From NCBI RefSeq assembly GCF_002419965.1, contig NZ_DIHC01000060.1:181498-245497 (forward strand): DNA of 64,000 nucleotides, written 5' to 3'. This document shows, piece after piece, positions 1 through 9,375 of this stretch; positions within the stretch are counted from its first letter, which is position 1, and each line of letters opens with the position of its first letter. Under the pieces are notes generated by a model, which did not search any database, had not been told where the DNA came from, and was given only the letters and a program-made list of their open reading frames with translations. The DNA comes from Pseudomonas sp. UBA5706 (GTDB lineage: Bacteria; Pseudomonadota; Gammaproteobacteria; Pseudomonadales; Pseudomonadaceae). A program made the position numbers and the translations under genes.

Positions 1-443
1 TCACAGCGCTTTATAGCGACCCGGAGGTCTGCCGTCAGGTGTTGCAAATGCCCTATCAGTCTCCCGACGTCTGGCGCAAACGGCTGGCGGCCAGTGATGA
101 GCGAGCCGTCAAGCTCGTCGCCCTGCATGAGGGTCAGGTGATCGGCAACATTGGGCTGGAGCAGTATTCCCGCATCCGGCAACGCCACGTAGGCAGCCTC
201 GGAATGGGCGTTGCGCTGGATTGGCAAGGCAAGGGGGTTGGATCGAAGCTGATGGCCGCCGTGCTTGAAGTCGCTGACAACTGGATGAACCTGCACCGGG
301 TGGAACTGACCGTCTTCGCCGACAACGAAGCCGCGCTGGGCTTATACCGCAAGTTCGGCTTCGAAACCGAAGGGCGCCTACGCAACTACGCGGTGCGCGA
401 CGGCGTATACGTCGACGCCATCAGCATGGCCCGGCTGCGATGA
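1..443 (+). CDS. GNAT family N-acetyltransferase, 5'-truncated by window edge
   Basis: The frame is open from base 3 to the TGA at 441-443, so the true start lies outside the window. The visible ~146 residues carry the GNAT acetyl-CoA fold: a VIGNIGL strand, a GMGVALDWQGKGVGSKL segment matching motif A (Q/RxxGxG/A), and the C-terminal NEAALGLYRKFGFETEG stretch typical of RimI/YhhY-like acetyltransferases. The family transfers an acetyl group from acetyl-CoA to an amine; the substrate cannot be read from sequence. An in-frame GTG at 39 exists, but the preceding codons also read as acetyltransferase, so it is not the start. Confidence 0.85.
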   Translation, partial: TALYSDPEVCRQVLQMPYQSPDVWRKRLAASDERAVKLVALHEGQVIGNIGLEQYSRIRQRHVGSLGMGVALDWQGKGVGSKLMAAVLEVADNWMNLHRVELTVFADNEAALGLYRKFGFETEGRLRNYAVRDGVYVDAISMARLR

Positions 444-469
444 TCAACGCCCCTGGATCGTTCCCGCGC

Positions 470-880
470 TGCGCGTGGTGCCGCAACGATTGACGCTTCG
501 CGTCAACGGACACAGGGCGCCCCATCTGCCATTCCCACCCAGAGCGAGGGAATGAGCCAAAGCGCAAAGCGCCCACGTGTTTCGCTTCGTCTCTACTCTG
601 CTTGCTCTGCTTTTCCCGCGCGATAGCCCAGACTCCGCCAATCGCAACTTGGGTGCAGGCCGAACGCAGGCAGCGCGCAGTGAAGCCGAGCGGCATGGAT
701 GCCGCGAGAGCCGCCCCGGCCATGGGATGGCCGATGGCGGCGGGCCCACGGAGCGTCGCCTGCGTGAAGGAACTCCGACGCAGGAGGAGCCAAGCCAGGA
801 GCACAGGGTTTTGGTTACTTCTCCCGAAAGATAAGTGACCTGCCGTAAGGGCGGAACGGTGAATAAGCGGCACCCCAGAT
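470..880. repeat. Non-coding Pseudomonas-type intergenic repeat block
   Basis: About 530 bases separate the acetyltransferase from gdhB. They hold short palindromes (TTGACGCTTCGCGTCAA at 489-505; CATTCCC/GGGAATG arms near 530-553), then a GC-rich section. A hairpin follows, with arms GGTTACTT and AAGTGACC near 812-840 and a small CCG-TAAGGG-CGG stem just after. Overlapping reading frames exist on both strands, but none shows a ribosome binding site or a recognisable protein. From memory, blocks of this wording recur next to gene ends in many fluorescent Pseudomonas genomes; that is not verified here. Confidence 0.55.
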
Positions 881-920
881 ACGGGATATACACACAAAAC
901 CCAGCGCGCCCAACACCCAT

Positions 921-952
921 AAAAAAGCCCCGCATCTCTCGACGCAGGGCTT
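921..952 (-). terminator. Rho-independent terminator of gdhB
   Basis: Read on the minus strand, AAGCCCTGCGTC, a short GAGA loop and GATGCGGGGCTT form a long stem followed by a run of Ts. It lies 26 bases past the gdhB stop codon. Confidence 0.85.
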
Positions 953-977
953 CTTCTTTACCGCTCGGTCAAACCCA

Positions 978-3900
978 TCAAACCACAGCAGTCTGCCCAC
1001 TCATGGCCAGATCCAGCAGCTCACGGTTGGCAACCGCATACATCGCATAATCATTGCCACTCGCCGCCCGCAGTTCCACCAGCATCGCGCGCCAGCGCTC
1101 AACCATCGGCAGGTGCTGCTCCAGCCAAAGATTCAAGCGCTCCTCCACATCCGCAGGACCATTGGCCATCTGCAGCACAGAAACGGTAATCGCCCGTTGC
1201 TGCCAGTCGATGTCGTCACGGAACGCCTCACGGGCCAGGGCCTGCCAATTGTTCTCCACCGGCAGTGCACTGATCTGCTGCAGATACCAGGTCACATCCA
1301 GCGAACTGCCCACGGCGAAGTACACCTTGGCCACGTCCGCCGCATTCTGACCCGTGACATCCGACGCTTCGATGATCGGCAGCAGCGTGTACAGGTGCGT
1401 TGTGCCCGCCACCATTCGTGCCAGCAACTCAGGCACACCCGCCTCGACATACTCCTGATAACGCGCCTGCCAGACCTCGCGGGTCGCGCCTTCCAGCAAC
1501 TCGTCCAGTTTCAGACCCAGCGCCGCGATGTGCGGACCGAAATGCGCAACGTCACGCCCCGCGTCCAGTTCATTGCGACGGCTGCGCAGGAACCAGCGTG
1601 TGGCACGACGGCCAAGACGCATCAGCTCATCCATCAGCGCCAGCTGGATTTCAGCCGGGACCTTGTGATCCAGCGCCTCGATCTGACGGAACCAGTGCGG
1701 CAGGTGGAAGATGTCCCGCACGATCACGTACGCACCGGCCACATTGGCCGCACTCATGCCCGTCGACTCCTTGAGACGCTGGACGAAGGTGATGCCCATG
1801 TGATTCACCAGATCATTGGCGATCTGGGTGCTGACGATTTCACGCTTCAGACGGTGGCGACGCATGGATTCCGAGAATTTGGCCCCCAATGAAGGCGGGA
1901 ATGCGGTTTCCATGTCGCGCGCCAGGTAGTCGTCATCCGGTACGCGGGATTCAAGCAGCGCTTCCTTGAGGTCGATCTTGCTGTAGGAGATCAGCACCGA
2001 CAGCTCGGCACGGGTCAGGCCTTTCTTCTCGGAAACACGTTCGGCAATCTGATCCTCGGCCGGCAGGAACTCGATGGCGCGATCCAGCTTGCCACGGGCT
2101 TCCAGGTCGCTCATCAGACGCTTGTATTCGGCAATCCGCTCGTAGGCACGGCGGGCCGCCAGCGACAGCGCCTGGGTCTGCTTGTAGTTGTTGCCAAGTA
2201 CCAGATTGCCCACTTCGTCGGTCATGCTTTCGAGCAGCAGGTTGCGCTGCTTCTCGGTCATGTCACCGGCCTGCACCACTTCGTTGAGCAGGATCTTGAT
2301 GTTCACTTCGTGGTCGGAGCAGTCAACACCACCGGCGTTATCGATGAAGTCAGTGTTGGTTGCGCCACCCAGCAGGCCGAATTCGACGCGGCCCAGTTGG
2401 GTCATGCCAAGGTTGCCGCCCTCGCCCACCACCTTGCAGCGCAGCTGGTTGCCGTTGACGCGCAAGGCGTCGTTGGCCTTGTCGCCAACATCGGCGTGGC
2501 TTTCGGAGCTGGCCTTGACGTACGTACCGATACCGCCGTTCCACAACAGATCCACAGGCGCCATGAGCAGCGCATGCATCAGTTCGGTCGGGGTCAGTTT
2601 GTCGGCGCGGATGTCGAAGCGCTCTTTCATCTGCGCGGAGATGGCGATGCTCTTCGCGCTACGCGGGAAGATCCCGCCGCCTGCGGACATGATGCTGGTG
2701 TCGTAATCGGTCCAGGCCGAACGCGGCAGATCAAACAGACGCTGGCGCTCGGCAAAGCTGGTGGCCGGATCCGGGTTCGGGTCGATGAAGATGTGCAGGT
2801 GGTTGAAAGCCGCCACCAGTTGCAGCTTGTCGGACATCAGCAAGCCGTTACCGAACACGTCACCGGCCATGTCGCCGACGCCGATCACGCTGATGCTGTC
2901 CTGCTGAACATTGATGCCGCGCTCGCGGAAGTGGCGCTGCACACCGACCCATGCGCCTTTGGCGGTGATGCCCATTTTCTTGTGGTCGTAGCCTGCCGAA
3001 CCACCGGAGGCGAACGCATCGCCCAGCCAGAAGCCGTAGTCGATGGCGATGCCGTTGGCGATGTCGGAGAAGGTCGCGGTGCCTTTGTCCGCGGCCACCA
3101 CCAGGTACGGGTCATCGTCGTCATGGCGCACGACGTTGACCGGCGGCACCAGCGCGCCTTCTTTCAGGTTATCGGTGATGTCCAGCAAGCCGGAAATGAA
3201 GATGCGATAGCAGGCGATGGCTTCGGCCTGAATCTCGTCGCGGGTGCCGGTGGTCGGCAGACGACGCGGCAGGAAGCCGCCCTTGGCGCCCACCGGCACG
3301 ATGACCGAGTTCTTCACTTGCTGGGCTTTTACCAGGCCCAGCACTTCCGTGCGGAAGTCTTCTTCCCGATCGGACCAGCGCAGCCCGCCGCGAGCGACGT
3401 TACCGAAGCGCAGGTGCACACCTTCGACCCGTGGCGAGTAGACGAAGATTTCGAATTTCGGCACCGGCTTGGGCAACTCAGGGATCAGGCGCGGGTTGAA
3501 CTTGAAGCTGAAATAGCTCTTGCTCTGGCCGTTGGCGTCGGTCTGGTAGAAGTTGGTGCGCATGGTCGCCTTGATCAGATCAAGGTAGCGACGCAGGATG
3601 CGGTCTTCGTTGAGCACCTGAACATCGTCCAGGGCCGAAAGAATGGCCGTTTCCAGACGCTGTTGCATGTCGTCCAGATCGCCACCTGACAGCTTGCGTG
3701 CCAGATAGAAGCGGGTCTTGAACAGACGGGTCAGTTCACGGGCGATGTCGGCGTGGTTGTTCAGGGTGCTGGCGATGTAGCCCAGGTCGAAGCCCAGACG
3801 GATCTGTTTCAGGTAGCGCGCATAGGCACGCAACAGCGCCACATCACGCCATGGCAGACCGGCAGTCAGCACCAGGCGGTTGAACGCGTCGTTTTCGGCC

Positions 3901-5834
3901 TCGCCTCGCACGATGTGGACGAAAGCGTCCTGCAGCGTGTCGTTGAGCTGCTGCAGGTCGAGCTTCAGGCCTTCGCCATAGGTAAAGGCGAAGTCATGAA
4001 TCCAGAACTCGCGCCCCTTGGTGTGACGCAGGCGGTACGGGAATTCGCCCAGCACACGCAGACCGAGGTTTTCCAGGATCGGCAGCACGTCGGACAGCGC
4101 CAGTGGCGTATCGGCGTGGTACAGCTTGCAGTGCAACTGCGCCTTATCGCCCGACAATGGCTGATAGAAGCTCATGACCAGAGGATTGGCTTCGGACAGG
4201 CTCAGCACGTGTTGCATGTCGACGACAGCCGAGTGAGCGGCGAAACGCTCGCGGTAGCCGGCCGGGAAGCCTTTAGGGAAGTCGGCCAGTACATTGGTGC
4301 CCTGTGCCTCGCCAAAGCTGTCCACTACCAGGCTTGCGTAGTCGTCCTTCCACGAGCGGCAGGCCTGGATGACTTCGTTTTCCAGTTGCTGCGGGTCGAT
4401 GTCGAGGGTGACCTTCGGGTCCACACGCAGAATCAGCTGCACCCGGGCCAGTACCGACTCGGAGAAGAAGGTCCAGAACTCGCAGTCGCTGGCCTTCAGG
4501 CGCTCCATCAGCACTTGCTGGATTTTCTGCCGGACTTCGGTGGAGTAGACATCGCGTGGCACGTAGGCCAGGCAGTAGCAGAACCGGCCATACGGGTCCT
4601 TGCGCAGGAACACGCGAATCTTGTTGCGCTCCTGGATCTGCACGATAGACATGACGGTGGTGAACAGCTCGTCCACCGGGGTCTGGAACAGGTCGTCGCG
4701 GGGCAGCACTTCGACGACTTGTGCCAGTTCCTTGCCCAGGTGCGCTTTGGCATCGAACCCGGAACGGCGCTCGACTTCGGCGACCTTGCGCCGGATATAC
4801 GGGATTGCCCGCACGCTTTCGCCATACACCGAGGAGGTGTACAGGCCCATGAAGCGCGATTCCTTGATGACCTTGCCGCTGGCATCGATCTGGCGGATCG
4901 ACACATAGTCCGGGTAGGCCGGACGGTGCACGCGACTCGGGTGCGCAGCCTTGGCGAACGACAGCAGGGTTGGCTCCTGCAGGTAATTCACCGCATAGCC
5001 TTCGATGTGCAGGTCGTCGGCGGACAGGCCCGCGCGCAACAGTTTGGTCAAACCCAGGAAAGACGACTGGTCGTAGTTCAGCTGACCGCCATCGGCGCCG
5101 GCATCAACGGTGAACTCTTCATAGCCCAGGAAGGTAAAGTGGTTGTCCACCAACCACTCCAGGAACACTTTGACTTCGGCCTTTTCGTCCGGGTCGACGT
5201 CATATTCGACCGCATCGACACCCGCCAGCAGCTCATGCAGCTTGGATTTCATCGGCTCGAAATCTTCAACCGCGACACGCACTTCACCCAGCACCTGCTC
5301 CAGCTCACGAGCCAGCACGTTCAGTTCGGCAGCGTTGGCACAACGGTCGATTTCCAGGTACATAAGCGATTCTTGCAGCACACCCTCGCCGCTGGAGCCT
5401 TTTGGCAGCAGCTCGACCAACTGGCCCTTCTCGTCGCGATGCACACTCAATACGGTGGTTTGCAAGGTGTGGATGCTGTAGCCGCGGCGGTTCAGCTCAG
5501 TGCGGACCGAGTCCACCAGGAACGGCAGATCGTGATGCAGCACTTCAACGGCAGTATGGGTGGATTGCCAGCCATGGCGTTCGTAATCAGGGTTGTATAC
5601 CCGCACTTGCGGTGCGCTGTGTTCGAAACGCTCCAGCAGACGCCAGGCTGACAAGGTGCAACCGGCAAGATCGGAAAGCCTGCGCTGGGTCAGTTCATCG
5701 AGGGAAATGATGCCGAAGAATTGATCGGCGAACAGCGCCACTTGTGGCAGTGCCTGTTCACTGATGTGCTGAGCCAGTGCCGCTCGCAGTTGGTGCTGAA
5801 AGTCGGACTTGCTGGCTGCGGTGAAGAACGCCAT
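978..5834 (-). CDS. gdhB: NAD-specific glutamate dehydrogenase (180-kDa class)
   Basis: This 1618-residue protein has the full length of the large bacterial NAD-GDH class (EC 1.4.1.2). It oxidatively deaminates L-glutamate to 2-oxoglutarate and ammonium in the cytosol. The N-terminal ~700 residues are the class-specific regulatory part. The catalytic core begins near residue 790 (HLRFGNVARGGLRWSDR), with the Lys-containing KNSVIVPVGAKGGF segment near 835-850 and the Rossmann-like VIGVGDMAGDVFGNGLL near 985-1000. The ATG at 5834 is preceded by GGAG at about 9 bases. In P. aeruginosa this enzyme is arginine-inducible through ArgR. An ArgR-type half-site lies about 280 bases upstream here, consistent with the aru/aot genes at the other end of the window. 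A terminator follows the gene. Confidence 0.97.
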   Translation of the reverse strand: MAFFTAASKSDFQHQLRAALAQHISEQALPQVALFADQFFGIISLDELTQRRLSDLAGCTLSAWRLLERFEHSAPQVRVYNPDYERHGWQSTHTAVEVLHHDLPFLVDSVRTELNRRGYSIHTLQTTVLSVHRDEKGQLVELLPKGSSGEGVLQESLMYLEIDRCANAAELNVLARELEQVLGEVRVAVEDFEPMKSKLHELLAGVDAVEYDVDPDEKAEVKVFLEWLVDNHFTFLGYEEFTVDAGADGGQLNYDQSSFLGLTKLLRAGLSADDLHIEGYAVNYLQEPTLLSFAKAAHPSRVHRPAYPDYVSIRQIDASGKVIKESRFMGLYTSSVYGESVRAIPYIRRKVAEVERRSGFDAKAHLGKELAQVVEVLPRDDLFQTPVDELFTTVMSIVQIQERNKIRVFLRKDPYGRFCYCLAYVPRDVYSTEVRQKIQQVLMERLKASDCEFWTFFSESVLARVQLILRVDPKVTLDIDPQQLENEVIQACRSWKDDYASLVVDSFGEAQGTNVLADFPKGFPAGYRERFAAHSAVVDMQHVLSLSEANPLVMSFYQPLSGDKAQLHCKLYHADTPLALSDVLPILENLGLRVLGEFPYRLRHTKGREFWIHDFAFTYGEGLKLDLQQLNDTLQDAFVHIVRGEAENDAFNRLVLTAGLPWRDVALLRAYARYLKQIRLGFDLGYIASTLNNHADIARELTRLFKTRFYLARKLSGGDLDDMQQRLETAILSALDDVQVLNEDRILRRYLDLIKATMRTNFYQTDANGQSKSYFSFKFNPRLIPELPKPVPKFEIFVYSPRVEGVHLRFGNVARGGLRWSDREEDFRTEVLGLVKAQQVKNSVIVPVGAKGGFLPRRLPTTGTRDEIQAEAIACYRIFISGLLDITDNLKEGALVPPVNVVRHDDDDPYLVVAADKGTATFSDIANGIAIDYGFWLGDAFASGGSAGYDHKKMGITAKGAWVGVQRHFRERGINVQQDSISVIGVGDMAGDVFGNGLLMSDKLQLVAAFNHLHIFIDPNPDPATSFAERQRLFDLPRSAWTDYDTSIMSAGGGIFPRSAKSIAISAQMKERFDIRADKLTPTELMHALLMAPVDLLWNGGIGTYVKASSESHADVGDKANDALRVNGNQLRCKVVGEGGNLGMTQLGRVEFGLLGGATNTDFIDNAGGVDCSDHEVNIKILLNEVVQAGDMTEKQRNLLLESMTDEVGNLVLGNNYKQTQALSLAARRAYERIAEYKRLMSDLEARGKLDRAIEFLPAEDQIAERVSEKKGLTRAELSVLISYSKIDLKEALLESRVPDDDYLARDMETAFPPSLGAKFSESMRRHRLKREIVSTQIANDLVNHMGITFVQRLKESTGMSAANVAGAYVIVRDIFHLPHWFRQIEALDHKVPAEIQLALMDELMRLGRRATRWFLRSRRNELDAGRDVAHFGPHIAALGLKLDELLEGATREVWQARYQEYVEAGVPELLARMVAGTTHLYTLLPIIEASDVTGQNAADVAKVYFAVGSSLDVTWYLQQISALPVENNWQALAREAFRDDIDWQQRAITVSVLQMANGPADVEERLNLWLEQHLPMVERWRAMLVELRAASGNDYAMYAVANRELLDLAMSGQTAVV

Positions 5835-6111
5835 CTGTGGTACTCCGCTTGGCTTGGCTTTTATATAGGAGAGATGCGTGTTTCGGGGTCGTACTGCATG
5901 TGTGTCCTACGTTTTGCACCTGTCCGATGATAGTCGGCAGATCGTGGCAGGGCGCCGCGCGTTCACACATGCCTTAGTAGTAACGCTCGTCGTGTGTGCG
6001 TCGTCACATTCCTTTGACCCGAATGACTTCGGTGAGGCGTCTGCCCAGGCAGGCTTGGCTACACACCCGTTCATCTGCCGGGCAGCTTAACGACAGCAAC
6101 CATGAGCCTGC

Positions 6112-6127
6112 TTGCGATGCTGCGACA
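6112..6127 (-). promoter_or_regulatory. ArgR-type half-site upstream of gdhB
   Basis: On the minus strand this reads TGTCGC-AGCATCGC-AA, an exact match to the Pseudomonas ArgR half-site TGTCGC-N8-AA. No convincing second half-site follows at the expected spacing. The rest of the 548-base gap between gdhB and the next gene contains an inverted repeat (GACATCGG at 6134-6141, CCGATGTC at 6162-6169) and no supported gene. Confidence 0.5.
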
Positions 6128-6382
6128 TATTCGGACATCGGCTTGTAGCCTAATGTTTCCTCCGATGTCGGGAAGGCACGAACAGCGCCTCGCAGTGCCT
6201 GACGATAAACCTGCCCATGTGCCGTGGCAGTCGGGCCTGCTAGCGGTGCCGCTCCCATGATCGATGCAGCCGGCAAGCCGATGGTCTGATGAGAACGCCA
6301 TACCTGTGCGGCAAGCAGGCAAAATCTACGCAGTACTGGCAAAATCCCCCCCTGCCCCGAACCGAGCCATAGGAATACTGCC

Positions 6383-6739
6383 ATGCACATGACCACCGAC
6401 AGCTTCATCTACAACCCTTGCGACGAGGAAGAAGATGACATGGCGCTGGCATGCTGCCATTCCAGCAACGGCGACTTGTTTCTGCTGGCTCGCTTCCCGG
6501 ACGAGGACGAAGTCGATATCACCTTCCGCGACGACACCATCCATGTCGAGGCCAACCTGAAAGTGACCTTCTCTGCCACACGCCTGGTCGTGGAAATCGA
6601 CGCGACCGATGCCAAACCGTTCGGCGGCGATACGACCTACGACATCAGTCACAGCACGCCGCCCGGTGAGTTGGCAGAGTTGGACGCGACCCTGCGCATC
6701 CTTCTCAACGGCGTGGGCAGCTACATCAGCGAGGTCTAA
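6383..6739 (+). CDS. Conserved hypothetical protein, acidic, 118 aa
   Basis: The product is not recognised as a named family. It is a small, very acidic cytosolic-type protein with no signal peptide or membrane segment. An N-terminal cysteine-containing patch (NPCDEEEDD, ACCHSS) is followed by a predicted beta-rich body (HVEANLKVTFSATRLVVEIDA). The ATG at 6383 is preceded by AGGAA at good spacing. It lies between gdhB and the moxR operon. From memory a small hypothetical gene occupies the same place in P. aeruginosa, which supports it as a real gene. No function is proposed. Confidence 0.75.
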   Translation: MHMTTDSFIYNPCDEEEDDMALACCHSSNGDLFLLARFPDEDEVDITFRDDTIHVEANLKVTFSATRLVVEIDATDAKPFGGDTTYDISHSTPPGELAELDATLRILLNGVGSYISEV

Positions 6740-6975
6740 TCGGCGCAACTTCCACAGGGCGGGCTTCAGGCAAGCGTCTGTCGCCAGCGTCCAGGCAAAA
6801 TGGCGAGAAACCCGCAACTTGCCAGGTAAATCAGCTGTTTTGCTCGGTAAACGCCGCCAAACACTGAAAAAACCACCTCCCCCGTTAGTCGCCGCCCCCT
6901 CCGATGCATTAAAGTAACGCCCCCTGCTTCAGTGCCGTTTTGGTGCTGCGCCTACCCTGCCAGGAACCGTCATCG

Positions 6976-7935
6976 ATGGAACATCGTGAAGCGTTGGTCG
7001 CGCTGCGAACCTTTCTCTCAACACAGATTCTCGGGCAGGAGAAACTGGTCGAACGCCTGCTGATCGCGCTGCTTGCCGATGGCCACATGCTGGTCGAAGG
7101 CGCGCCGGGCCTGGCCAAGACCAAGGCAATCAAGGAGCTGGCAGAAGGCATCGAGGCGCAGTTCCACCGCATCCAGTTCACCCCGGACCTGTTGCCCGCC
7201 GACATCACCGGCACTGAGATCTACCGCCCGGAAACCGGCAGTTTCGTGTTCCAGCAGGGCCCGATCTTCCACAACCTGGTGCTGGCGGACGAAATCAACC
7301 GTGCCCCGGCCAAAGTGCAGTCGGCGTTGCTGGAGGCGATGGCTGAGCGTCAAGTCAGCGTGGGGCGCAGCACCTACGACCTGTCGCCGTTGTTTCTGGT
7401 GATGGCCACGCAGAACCCCATCGAGCAGGAAGGCACCTATCCATTGCCCGAAGCCCAGCTCGACCGCTTTCTGATGCACGTGAAAATCGGCTTTCCGGAT
7501 GCCAACGTCGAACGCAAGATCCTGCAGCAGGCCCGTGGCGAGGCGTTGAACGGCGAGACCAAGCCGGAACGACGGGTCACTCAGCAGGCCATCTTTGCCG
7601 CGCGCAAGGAAATTCTTGGGCTGTACATGGCCGATGCCGTGGAGGAATACCTTGTGCAACTGGTGATGGCCACGCGCACCCCTGCCAAGTTCGACGCCGA
7701 GCTGGCCGAGTGGATTGGCTACGGCGCCAGTCCTCGGGGTTCGATTTCCCTGGACCGCTGCGCGCGCGCCCATGCGTGGCTGGCTGGCCGCGACTTTGTC
7801 AGCCCCGAAGACATTCAGGCGATGGTCTTCGATGTGCTGCGCCATCGCATCATTCTGTCGTTCGAAGCCGAAGCAGCGGGCATCGATCAGGACCGCGTGA
7901 TCCAGCGCATTCTCGACGTCGTTGCCGTCGCCTGA
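6976..7935 (+). CDS. moxR: MoxR-family AAA+ ATPase
   Basis: A 319-residue AAA+ chaperone-like ATPase. Visible motifs are Walker A GAPGLAKT at residues 42-49, Walker B LVLADEIN, the MoxR sensor-1 stretch MATQNPIEQEGTYPLPEAQLDRF, and the C-terminal lid with GASPRGSISL. MoxR proteins act with von Willebrand A-domain proteins in assembly or activation of complexes. This one begins a run of six genes with overlapping or nearly touching ends (DUF58, DUF4381, BatA, BatB/C, BatD), the standard Bat-operon context. I place the start at the ATG at 6976, which gives the usual MoxR N-terminus; an upstream in-frame GTG at 6940 would add 12 atypical residues. Confidence 0.93.
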   Translation: MEHREALVALRTFLSTQILGQEKLVERLLIALLADGHMLVEGAPGLAKTKAIKELAEGIEAQFHRIQFTPDLLPADITGTEIYRPETGSFVFQQGPIFHNLVLADEINRAPAKVQSALLEAMAERQVSVGRSTYDLSPLFLVMATQNPIEQEGTYPLPEAQLDRFLMHVKIGFPDANVERKILQQARGEALNGETKPERRVTQQAIFAARKEILGLYMADAVEEYLVQLVMATRTPAKFDAELAEWIGYGASPRGSISLDRCARAHAWLAGRDFVSPEDIQAMVFDVLRHRIILSFEAEAAGIDQDRVIQRILDVVAVA

Positions 7936-7939
7936 CCCC

Positions 7940-8884
7940 ATGCAACCCTATCTGATCTCCCAACCGGGCATCCGCATCAGCCTTGCCGAGCTGATCGAGA
8001 TGCGTCATCGCGTGCGGGAAGTGCAGCTGTTTTCATCCCCCGGACGTCGCAGCCCGCTGATCGGCCTGCATCACTCAAAGCTGCGCGGTCGAGGTGTGGA
8101 TTTCGATCAGGTGCGGGTGTATCAGGCAGGCGACGATGTGCGCACCATCGACTGGCGCGTCACGGCGCGGACCCAGGAGCCGCACACCAAGCTGTTTCAT
8201 GAAGAGCGCGAGCGACCGATTTTCATCATGGTCGAGCAAAGCCGCCGGCTGTTCTTCGGCTCAGGCGTGATGTTCAAGTCGGTTCTGGCCGCGCAAGCGG
8301 CTGCGCTGATCGGCTGGGCCGCACTGGGCCATAACGACCGGGTAGGCGGGTTGGTGTTCGGTGACAACGAGCACTACGAAATCAAACCACGGCGCAGCAA
8401 ACAGAGCCTGTTGCAGTTACTCAATCGGCTGGTGCGGGTCAATCAATCGCTGCACACCGATGCCGTGGCCGACCGCGACACCTTTGGCGTGGCCCTGCGC
8501 CGGGCGCGCGAAGTCCTGCGCCCGGGCAGCCTGGTGTTCATCCTCTGCGACGAGCGCGCGCTGTCCGATTCCGCCGAGCAGCAGTTGGCGTTGCTGTCAC
8601 GCCATTGCGACCTGTTGCTGCTGCCGCTGTCGGACCCGCTGGATCATGCATTGCCTGCGGCCGGACTGCTCAGGTTCACCGATCGCGGCGGCCAACTGGA
8701 ACTGGACACCCTCAACCCCGACCTGCGCCAGACCTACCGTGCCCAAGGCCAGGCACGTCAGGCTCGCTGGGAACTGCTGGCGAAAAAGCTGCGGGTGCTG
8801 ATGATTCCGCTGAGCACTCAACAGCACATGGTCGAACAACTGCGCGACTACCTCAATGCACAGCAGCCGGTGAAACACCCATGA
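7940..8884 (+). CDS. DUF58 domain-containing protein of the Bat operon
   Basis: A 314-residue soluble protein carrying the DUF58 signature RGVDFDQVRVYQAGDDVRTIDW near residues 50-70, which often scaffolds MoxR/VWA systems. The C-terminal half (DLLLLPLSDPLD and flanks) resembles a degenerate VWA fold. The ATG at 7940 follows the moxR stop by four bases, pointing to translational coupling; an in-frame ATG at 7922 would overlap moxR. Its end overlaps the next gene by four bases. The molecular role is unknown; a part in MoxR-Bat assembly is inferred from context. Confidence 0.88.
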   Translation: MQPYLISQPGIRISLAELIEMRHRVREVQLFSSPGRRSPLIGLHHSKLRGRGVDFDQVRVYQAGDDVRTIDWRVTARTQEPHTKLFHEERERPIFIMVEQSRRLFFGSGVMFKSVLAAQAAALIGWAALGHNDRVGGLVFGDNEHYEIKPRRSKQSLLQLLNRLVRVNQSLHTDAVADRDTFGVALRRAREVLRPGSLVFILCDERALSDSAEQQLALLSRHCDLLLLPLSDPLDHALPAAGLLRFTDRGGQLELDTLNPDLRQTYRAQGQARQARWELLAKKLRVLMIPLSTQQHMVEQLRDYLNAQQPVKHP

Positions 8885-9375
8885 GCCAGCTGGACCAGTT
8901 GCAGCCACTGATCCTGCCTGCACCCATCAGCCTCTGGCCGCCCGCGCCGGGCTGGTGGGTCTTGCTGGCGCTGCTGCCATTGCTGGGTTACGGCCTATGG
9001 CGCGCTCGCGTGCTGCTGCCCAGGCGCGCGCCGCGCGAGGCGAGCGAACAGCCGCTGGACCCGCTGCGTCAGTCGGCGTTGATCGAACTGGCGCAGATGC
9101 CCAAACCCTATGACGGCGCCCCGGCGGGTGCCTGGCTGCAGCAGATCAACGGTCTGCTCAAGCGCCTGTGCCGTAATGATTACCCCTACAGCCAGAGCCA
9201 CACCCTCAACGGTCGCAAATGGCTGGCGTTTCTCGACAACCGCTGCCCGGCGGCCGGCCTGACGCGCTGGATGATTCTGGTCGAAGGCGCGTACAAGCCC
9301 GAATGCAAGCTCGACGACAAAGCCATCAATGGCCTGACACAGTCGGTCGAAACCTGGATTCGCAAACATGTTTGA
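8881..9375 (+). CDS. DUF4381 single-pass membrane protein of the Bat operon
   Basis: A 164-residue protein whose start ATG overlaps the preceding stop (ATGA). One hydrophobic segment at about residues 20-40 (PGWWVLLALLPLLGYGLW) is followed by basic residues and a cytosolic domain with the DUF4381 pattern LNGLLKRLCRNDYP and GRKWLAFLDNRCP. Members of this family are found almost only between DUF58 and BatA genes. The frame is open upstream within the DUF58 gene, but the coupled ATG gives the family length. Confidence 0.88.
   Translation: MSQLDQLQPLILPAPISLWPPAPGWWVLLALLPLLGYGLWRARVLLPRRAPREASEQPLDPLRQSALIELAQMPKPYDGAPAGAWLQQINGLLKRLCRNDYPYSQSHTLNGRKWLAFLDNRCPAAGLTRWMILVEGAYKPECKLDDKAINGLTQSVETWIRKHV

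Noticed and set aside
577..838. Several overlapping small frames in the intergenic repeat
   Set aside because: Frames on both strands overlap each other within a structured repeat; none has a ribosome site, so I treat the block as non-coding.
2310..5651. Two long plus-strand reading frames (459 and 632 codons) opposite gdhB
   Set aside because: They are antisense shadows caused by high third-position G+C; gdhB is certain on the other strand, and these show no ribosome site or family.
6134..6169. Inverted repeat GACATCGG/CCGATGTC as a terminator or operator
   Set aside because: No T run and no gene ends nearby; kept only as a noted repeat.
6004..6408. 134-codon minus-strand frame with a hydrophobic start
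   Set aside because: It overlaps the start of the supported 118-residue gene and spans inverted repeats; no Shine-Dalgarno or recognisable domain.
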